From an uncultured bacterium (GTDB lineage Bacteria; Hydrogenedentota; Hydrogenedentia; Hydrogenedentales; CAITNO01), in contig CALDSM010000861.1 of assembly GCA_937923585.1 (NCBI GenBank), forward strand, positions 1 through 6,220: a DNA stretch of 6,220 nucleotides, written 5' to 3'. A model generated the notes under the pieces. The model saw only the letters and a list, made by a program, of their open reading frames with translations. It searched no databases and was not told where the DNA came from. Positions 1-4,731 of the stretch are shown piece by piece. The number at the start of each line of letters is the position of its first letter. The stretch's first letter is position 1. A program made the position numbers and the translations under genes.

Positions 1-420
1 CTCCACGCTGATGGGCTCCAGGTGGAAGTCAGCGCCCTCGGCATGCCAGACCTCGGGCAACTGCACGGTGATGCTGATCTTGTTCAGCGCCTCGAAGACA
101 TCGTGGGAGAATTCCCGTCCCTGCGCGGGGCATTCCAGCACGGCCCCCTCCTCGTCGCGGACAAACCCGCACAGGCCCTCAAATTCCTCCGCCACCCGTT
201 CCAGCGCGGAGATGTCCGCCTCCCTGTCCAGGGGAAGCCGTATGACGTAATTCTCAAAGTCCCCTTTAAAATCGGGACGGCGCGCGTTGACCTTGATCCA
301 GTCGTTCCAAAGGTTTATTTCGCGCGGTATTCCCTCCGCCTTGGAAATGACGCCTTCGGTAAGCCTGAGCACATTGCGCAAAGTCTGCCGTTGACCCGTT
401 CCCAGAACGAACTCCGCCAT
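1..420 (-). CDS. Hypothetical protein, N-terminal 140 residues (3' end outside window)
   Basis: I do not recognise this protein. The frame opens at an ATG at 420-418 and stays open to base 1, giving 140 residues with no stop, so the C-terminus lies beyond the window. It begins MAEFVLGTGQRQTLRNVLRL. There is no signal peptide or membrane segment, so it is probably cytosolic. It is acidic and mixed alpha/beta in character: residues 10-50 and 70-82 look helical, and 56-64 (ENYVIRLPL) and 114-121 look like strands. Two cysteines occur at 84 and 97, without a metal-binding spacing. The start is supported by a GAGAGG Shine-Dalgarno sequence four bases upstream and by a candidate promoter before it. 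It is separated from the upstream lytic transglycosylase gene by 209 bases and is probably its own transcription unit. The long open frame opposite it on the plus strand is a codon-aligned shadow. Coding status is fairly sure; function is unknown. Confidence 0.7.
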   Translation of the reverse strand, partial: MAEFVLGTGQRQTLRNVLRLTEGVISKAEGIPREINLWNDWIKVNARRPDFKGDFENYVIRLPLDREADISALERVAEEFEGLCGFVRDEEGAVLECPAQGREFSHDVFEALNKISITVQLPEVWHAEGADFHLEPISVE

Positions 421-424
421 GGTG

Positions 425-430
425 CCTCTC
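425..430 (-). promoter_or_regulatory. Ribosome binding site for the hypothetical gene
   Basis: Read on the minus strand this is GAGAGG, followed by CACC and then the ATG at 420-418. The A-rich stretch just upstream (AAGAAAAA) should keep the site unstructured. The site decides the start of the partial gene, which has no homology support. Confidence 0.5.
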
Positions 431-475
431 TTTTTCTTGCCGCGCTTGGATGAACCAACGCCCAAATCGTGACTA

Positions 476-505
476 ATGATACACCAAGTCCATTGTTGAT
501 GCCAA
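476..505 (-). promoter_or_regulatory. Candidate sigma70-type promoter for the hypothetical gene
   Basis: On the minus strand there is TTGGCA at 505-500 (four of six matches to TTGACA would be expected by relaxed criteria; here five match), an 18-base spacer, and TATCAT at 481-476 (five of six matches to TATAAT). Transcription would start near 469, leaving a leader of about 48 bases before the ATG at 420. The promoter lies in the only sizeable gap of the window (421-629), which is also visibly more AT-rich than the genes. The remainder of this gap shows no convincing terminator, RNA gene or small coding sequence. The match is by eye and the host's promoter consensus is unknown. Confidence 0.4.
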
Positions 506-629
506 GAGCCCCGGGGTATCTATTGACAGCCGGTGCCGCAAAACGCTTCCAATGACAAAATATACGCCTATCTCTAAAGTCCCGGAGGCCCATCCCCAAC
601 ACCCGTTTCGCCAACTGGTCCGAATGCAT

Positions 630-2675
630 TCATCGCGTTGGGAAAGGGTAAAGCGTGTGATAGGCGGCGTAATTGCCGAGAACACGCTTTGCGTAATCCT
701 TGGTTTCGGCAAAGGGGATGGCTTCAATGAAGGCGTCCATGTCGTCACTGGAAAAGCCCTTGCGCCATTTGTCGCAGTTGCCCGGTCCCGCATTGTAGGA
801 GGCTAACGCGAAAACAAGATTGCCGTCAGACCGGTCCAGCATCTGGTGCAGGTAAGCCGCGCCGAGCCGCAGGGAACTGGCCGGGGTCTTCAAATGGTCG
901 GCGTCGTCAGGCTGCACCAGCGGGTTCTTTTTCGACAGCCATTTTGCGGTGCCCGGCATGAGCTGCATCACCCCGACCGCGCCGGACTTGGACACAATTC
1001 CGGAGCGGAAAGTGCTTTCCTGGCGCGCCACGGCAAGCACCAGCGACGGGTCCACGCCCGCGGCATCGGCCACCGGCTTCAGAAGGGTGCTGTATGCATT
1101 CGGGTACTCAAGCCAAACGGACACTGGCGGGGCAGGGTCCGCGGTCTTGCCGATTTGGGCGGCCCGTGCAAACTGGCTGGCAGTGTGCATGAATCCAGAT
1201 TCCGCCAAGAGCTGGCAGCACGCCGCGCGCTGGGCATCATCCCTGCTCTTCAGCAGGTATTCCAGCGCCTCCCACTCCCCTTCTTCCAGCCCGTTTGCGC
1301 CGAAAAACCGTATCCGTGCGGCGGCCGGTTCCGAGTCAGGAGCGGGATGAACCGGGTGCTGAGATCCTGCCGGTTTTGGAAACAGCCCCAGGAAGGGCCT
1401 GTCCCCCGCCACGGGCAGCAGGCGCACCGTCTCCTTTCCGTTCGTGTCCTTTTCATGCAACCGCGCCAGCGCGCGGTGCGCGTAGTAGTTCCCTGGTCCC
1501 GCTTTGGCGGCCCGCTCCAGGTACATGCGCTCGCTCTTTTTGTCGCCGATCTGCCTGCTGATGCCCGCGCACACATAGTGCGCCTCCGCCGCGCGCCGAC
1601 TGTCCCCGTGCCGTTTTCCCATCTCCGTAAACGCGGCCAGCGCATCGGCCCAGCGGTGCTCGTCATGGGCCATGTCACCAAGCGCAAACCATGCGTCCGC
1701 GGCGCGGGCATGGCCGGGAAACTTTTCGGCAAGCTTCCGGTACAGGGTGTCAACGCCCACCCTTTCGTCGTGACTCTTCATGTACTCGGCAAGCCACCAC
1801 AGCGCATCACCGCCGTCGCGGGTGTCGTCGTAACGCTCCACCAGGATGTCGCAGAACACCCGTGCGGTGTCCCATCGCTTGCGTCCGGCAGCGGATCGCA
1901 TCGCCTGAATGAGCCAGACGCGCATCCAGGGGTTGTCGGCGTTTGATTTGGCCATTGCGTGCAGGCGTCCCACCGCTTCGGGCGGCGGCGCGGGGAAGGT
2001 GGACACAAGTGCGTCCATCACCTGCATCGAAACCTGCCCGCCCGATTCGTTGAACATCACCGGCTCGGCAAGCAGCACCTTGCGCGCGTCGTCCATCGCG
2101 CCGGAACGCAGCAGCCCCCATACGCCCAAGGCGCGCTGCGCCGTGTCGGGCTGTGCCAGCAGCGCCTTGGCGGCGCGCGTGCGCTTGTCAAAGTAGATGG
2201 TCGTCTCGACCATGTTCCGGTAGAAAGGCGTGGCGTCGTTTTGGGTGTCCGGCGAAGCGGCAAGGTTGTCCGCCGCGTCCCATGCAGCATCCTCCATGAA
2301 CCACGGCAACGGCTGCACGCTCAGCACGCCCTCATAGAGGGCACGCGCCTCGGCGCGCCGGTTCATGCCCGCCAGCATCGCGGCGAGCCGGCACTTCGCG
2401 GGCCGGACCCAGGGACCGTCTCCGCCCGAGATAACTTCCCTGTATGCGGCCTCGGCGGCGGTCGTGCCCCCCTTCTGGGCGCGAATTCCCGCAATGCGGA
2501 CGCGGGCCCAGGCTGCCAGCGCCGGATCCGTGTCCATGCACGATTGAAAGGCGGTCAGCGCGGCGGCGGGCTTTCCCGCATGCAGCGCGGCGTCTCCCTG
2601 CAAGAACAGCGCCTCGCCCGGCAGCGGCCCGGGTGTCGCGGCCGAAAGTGTTACCACAAGCACTGCAATGAACAT
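630..2675 (-). CDS. Secreted Slt70-like lytic transglycosylase (GH23, SLT domain)
   Basis: Predicted to cleave the MurNAc-GlcNAc bond of peptidoglycan and form 1,6-anhydro-MurNAc ends outside the cytoplasmic membrane. At 681 residues it is close to the size of E. coli Slt70. Residues 1-14 form a short hydrophobic export signal. Residues about 20-510 are mainly alpha-helical with TPR-like repeats, clearest at 20-50 and 305-400, matching the superhelical part of Slt70; a Pro-rich linker follows at about 432-450. The catalytic domain spans about 525-670: YPNAYSTLL leads into RQESTF (551-556) with the predicted catalytic Glu553, then GVMQLMP (568-574), ASYNAGPG (625-632) and PFAETKDYAKRV (654-665). 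These are the SLT-family motifs in the usual order, so the enzyme should be active. The ATG at 2675 is the earliest possible start, because an in-frame TGA lies at 2684-2682. It follows the oxidoreductase gene by 25 bases and is the last gene of the apparent operon. The signal peptide has no basic residue, which is unusual. Confidence 0.93.
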   Translation of the reverse strand: MFIAVLVVTLSAATPGPLPGEALFLQGDAALHAGKPAAALTAFQSCMDTDPALAAWARVRIAGIRAQKGGTTAAEAAYREVISGGDGPWVRPAKCRLAAMLAGMNRRAEARALYEGVLSVQPLPWFMEDAAWDAADNLAASPDTQNDATPFYRNMVETTIYFDKRTRAAKALLAQPDTAQRALGVWGLLRSGAMDDARKVLLAEPVMFNESGGQVSMQVMDALVSTFPAPPPEAVGRLHAMAKSNADNPWMRVWLIQAMRSAAGRKRWDTARVFCDILVERYDDTRDGGDALWWLAEYMKSHDERVGVDTLYRKLAEKFPGHARAADAWFALGDMAHDEHRWADALAAFTEMGKRHGDSRRAAEAHYVCAGISRQIGDKKSERMYLERAAKAGPGNYYAHRALARLHEKDTNGKETVRLLPVAGDRPFLGLFPKPAGSQHPVHPAPDSEPAAARIRFFGANGLEEGEWEALEYLLKSRDDAQRAACCQLLAESGFMHTASQFARAAQIGKTADPAPPVSVWLEYPNAYSTLLKPVADAAGVDPSLVLAVARQESTFRSGIVSKSGAVGVMQLMPGTAKWLSKKNPLVQPDDADHLKTPASSLRLGAAYLHQMLDRSDGNLVFALASYNAGPGNCDKWRKGFSSDDMDAFIEAIPFAETKDYAKRVLGNYAAYHTLYPFPTR

Positions 2676-2679
2676 ACTG

Positions 2680-2685
2680 CCTCAC
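2680..2685 (-). promoter_or_regulatory. Ribosome binding site for the lytic transglycosylase gene
   Basis: GTGAGG on the minus strand, with four bases (CAGT) before the ATG at 2675-2673. It is a moderate match to the anti-Shine-Dalgarno sequence with rather short spacing. It sits in the 25-base gap after the oxidoreductase stop codon. Together with the in-frame TGA at 2684-2682 it fixes the start of the transglycosylase. Confidence 0.5.
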
Positions 2686-2700
2686 TGGTCCCGTTCTGCT

Positions 2701-3684
2701 TCACGGCACGCGGACCGGATTTCCGGTCGCGGCGGATTTCCATGCGGCCTCGGTGACTTCTATGACACGCAGCCCGCAAACGGGCGGCGCCTGCACCTCG
2801 TCCCTGCCGAGGATCGCGTCCACAAAATTGGCATCCGGATTCTTGGCGTACTTGGGCAACTTCACCGGCTTCTGTTTGCCGAGTGCATCCTGCTGGACAA
2901 GCCCTGCGCCATGACGCAGGTAGAACGCGCCCCTGCTTCCGACGATGGTGTGGTCCTCCCACCAGCCCGGCGCGTTGCCGATGATGGACAGGCTGCCGAG
3001 CGCGCCGTTCTCGAAACGCATGGACAGGGCGGCGTTGATGTCCACCTCACCCTTGAAATTCTCCTGAATGGCAAAGACCTCGCGGACCTTCATGCCGGTG
3101 ACCCACATGAGGATGTCCACCAGGTGGCTGCCCGAGTCGTTCAACTGGCCGCCGCCCGACTCGGCAAGCACCTGGCGCCACGTGTTGGCCGTGATGCGCA
3201 GCCACTCCTGCGACAGCACCGCCTGCACATATTCCACCTCGCCTATCGCGCCCTTTCTGATCTGGTCGCGCATGTAGCGGAATTGGGGATCGAAATGGCG
3301 CTGGTAGGAGACCATCAGCACCCTGCCGCACGCCTCCGCCTGTTTGAGCAGCGACTTCGCGTCGCGAATGGTGCAGACCATCGGTTTCTCGGTCAGCACA
3401 TGCAAGCCGCGTTTGAGCGAATCGCGGATCTGCGCGTAGTGAACCGTATGCGGACTCTGCACCACCACCGCATCCAGTTGCTCGGCCTTCAGCATGTCGC
3501 GGTAGTCCGAATAGACCGGCAACTGGTCCGAGCCGGGGCACAGTTCATGGAAGCGCTTGAGCGAGACGGGGCTTGGATCATTCAGCGCCACGACCTCGGC
3601 CTTCTTCGTGGCGTTCATGCGCTCATAGTGGCCGATGGAAATGCCGCCCGCGCCGATGAACCCCACCCTCAACTTGCTGGCCAT
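2701..3684 (-). CDS. Gfo/Idh/MocA-family NAD(P)-dependent oxidoreductase
   Basis: A cytosolic dehydrogenase of the family that oxidises or reduces sugars, inositols and related polyols; the substrate cannot be read from sequence. The 327-residue length is typical. The N-terminal Rossmann fold carries the dinucleotide motif GFIGAGGI (8-15) and an acidic residue after the second strand (ALND, Asp36). The EKP motif is at 99-101, with Lys100 the expected catalytic lysine. The C-terminal alpha/beta domain begins near 125 (SYQRHFDP) and contains GGGQLNDSGSHLVD (177-190), which provides the conserved Asp183, His187 and Asp190 of the active site. All expected residues are present, so it is probably functional. 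There is no signal peptide, unlike some exported members of this family. The ATG at 3684 has the best ribosome binding site in the window. It sits 33 bases after the propeller gene and 25 bases before the transglycosylase gene, and may process a sugar released or carried by its neighbours. Confidence 0.95.
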   Translation of the reverse strand: MASKLRVGFIGAGGISIGHYERMNATKKAEVVALNDPSPVSLKRFHELCPGSDQLPVYSDYRDMLKAEQLDAVVVQSPHTVHYAQIRDSLKRGLHVLTEKPMVCTIRDAKSLLKQAEACGRVLMVSYQRHFDPQFRYMRDQIRKGAIGEVEYVQAVLSQEWLRITANTWRQVLAESGGGQLNDSGSHLVDILMWVTGMKVREVFAIQENFKGEVDINAALSMRFENGALGSLSIIGNAPGWWEDHTIVGSRGAFYLRHGAGLVQQDALGKQKPVKLPKYAKNPDANFVDAILGRDEVQAPPVCGLRVIEVTEAAWKSAATGNPVRVP

Positions 3685-3692
3685 AACCGATA

Positions 3693-3699
3693 CTCCTTT
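3693..3699 (-). promoter_or_regulatory. Strong ribosome binding site for the Gfo/Idh/MocA gene
   Basis: AAAGGAG on the minus strand, eight bases before the ATG at 3684-3682. This is a near-ideal Shine-Dalgarno sequence at good spacing and is clearly stronger than those of the genes on either side, so the oxidoreductase may be translated more heavily than its operon neighbours. Confidence 0.75.
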
Positions 3700-3717
3700 T
3701 GCGCCCAGACTTCGGGG

Positions 3718-4713
3718 CTACCCGATCGGAAAACGAAACCGCCGGATTTCATGGGTCTTGTTGGGCGTGGCCACTTCGGCGTAGCACCACAGTTCGTTGT
3801 CCACGCGCAGCCAGCTTGAATAGCGCCACGTGTGGAAATGCTCGTTGGGCGTGTTGCTGGCAAACAGGGGCTTGTCCGGCGTGAGATCAATGACACGGTC
3901 CAGATCAAAGGTGAATCCCAGGCCGGTGACAACATTGTAGACGGGATCATGCCACGTCGTCTTGGAGCCCTCGTAGATAAAAAAGTAACCCAGTCCCGCG
4001 GGCACCACCGCCGCGGGGCGCACGAAGAAGTCATGCCAGCCGGAGGGATTCATGACGGACTCGCGGGGATCGCCCACAGGCTTCCATTGTTCACCGTCCG
4101 GGCTGGTAAAATGGTAGATGCGCTCCATCCGGCGCATGTAGCCGATCACCCAGGCGTGCCAGGCGCCGCCCGCATGGATGATGACGGGGTCCTTGTACTC
4201 TTCGGGCGGCACATCGCGCTCGTATTCCTTTGCACAGGGCGAAATGACCGGTTTCGCCGTAACGGGATTGAATGCCGCCGGCGAATCGGCGTCATCAAAC
4301 TTGATGATGCTCCACGGCCCCTCCTGCCACGGGCCGCAGGCGTACAGTTTGCATTTGCCCGTGGCCGGGTCGGCCAGCAGCGCGGGCCGCTCAAAACCGG
4401 GGATGGGCACCTGTTCCCGCAGAATGGACAGCGCCTTCTCGAACTTCACCCCGTCGTCACTCTTGAGGATTCGGATCTCATAGCCGCGCAGGCCGCGCGG
4501 CGCGTCCGCCGTGCGCATGCGGCAGGCCATCCAGAACACGCCGTCCCTGTCGCGCATCACCGACGGCGCGCCGGCCCACCAGTCCGCCTCGTCCTTGTCC
4601 GGGCGCAGCACCACATCATGGGACTCGGCCTGTTTGGGCAGCGCACCGTACGCGCCGGAAAGATCGGGCGCCACGCCCGACACCAGCATCATCGTCACCG
4701 CAACACACAGCAT
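3718..4713 (-). CDS. Exported five-bladed beta-propeller protein, glycoside hydrolase-like (GH43/GH32/GH130 fold group)
   Basis: A 331-residue protein with an N-terminal hydrophobic signal (1-15) and no later membrane segment, so probably periplasmic or secreted. Five short motifs of the same form, each a turn followed by a strand, recur at blade spacing: AGAPSV (47-52), FERPAL (107-112), KDPVII (174-179), VRPAAVV (231-237) and YSSWLR (298-303). Aromatic-rich strands follow each, such as FWMACRMR (60-67), KLYACG (122-127), WHAWVIGY (185-192) and YFFIYEG (243-249). This is the layout of the five-bladed propellers that cleave or phosphorolyse glycosides. Asp175 in KDP and Glu108 in ERP are candidate functional residues. 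In blade I the place where GH43 enzymes have a catalytic Asp-Pro reads Ala49-Pro50, so hydrolase activity is uncertain and a binding role or another family is possible. The ATG at 4713 is the earliest start, because an in-frame TGA lies two codons upstream. It sits 18 bases after the YfhO-like gene and 33 before the oxidoreductase. Confidence 0.8.
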   Translation of the reverse strand: MLCVAVTMMLVSGVAPDLSGAYGALPKQAESHDVVLRPDKDEADWWAGAPSVMRDRDGVFWMACRMRTADAPRGLRGYEIRILKSDDGVKFEKALSILREQVPIPGFERPALLADPATGKCKLYACGPWQEGPWSIIKFDDADSPAAFNPVTAKPVISPCAKEYERDVPPEEYKDPVIIHAGGAWHAWVIGYMRRMERIYHFTSPDGEQWKPVGDPRESVMNPSGWHDFFVRPAAVVPAGLGYFFIYEGSKTTWHDPVYNVVTGLGFTFDLDRVIDLTPDKPLFASNTPNEHFHTWRYSSWLRVDNELWCYAEVATPNKTHEIRRFRFPIG

Positions 4714-4723
4714 GCTTCACGTT

Positions 4724-4728
4724 CTCCC
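4724..4728 (-). promoter_or_regulatory. Ribosome binding site for the propeller gene
   Basis: GGGAG on the minus strand, ten bases before the ATG at 4713-4711. It lies in the 18-base gap after the stop codon of the YfhO-like gene, so translational coupling is likely. The spacing is somewhat long. Confidence 0.45.
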
Positions 4729-4731
4729 GTT

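Noticed and set aside
22..453. 143-codon plus-strand open frame opposite the partial hypothetical gene
   Set aside because: Again codon-aligned with the minus-strand frame. The minus strand has the promoter, the ribosome binding site and the more protein-like composition, although without a family match this choice is less certain than for the other genes.
523..528. Exact TTGACA on the plus strand in the 421-629 gap
   Set aside because: No -10-like hexamer lies 16-18 bases downstream, and there is no plus-strand gene for it to serve.
622..631. Perfect 10-base palindrome GAATGCATTC overlapping the stop of the lytic transglycosylase gene
   Set aside because: It has no loop and no following T-run, so it does not make a terminator hairpin, and a single 10-base palindrome is expected by chance at this scale.
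552..806. 84-codon plus-strand frame starting in the intergenic gap
   Set aside because: No Shine-Dalgarno sequence before its ATG, and most of it runs antisense to the conserved catalytic end of the transglycosylase.
846..2756. Two long plus-strand open frames (846-1946 and 1959-2756) opposite the lytic transglycosylase
   Set aside because: Both are in the codon-aligned register and are separated only by a TCA serine codon of the real gene (Ser244). They have the composition of an antisense shadow.
2668..3819. 383-codon open frame on the plus strand, opposite the Gfo/Idh/MocA gene
   Set aside because: Codon-aligned shadow of a gene with complete family motifs; no ribosome binding site or recognisable domain of its own.
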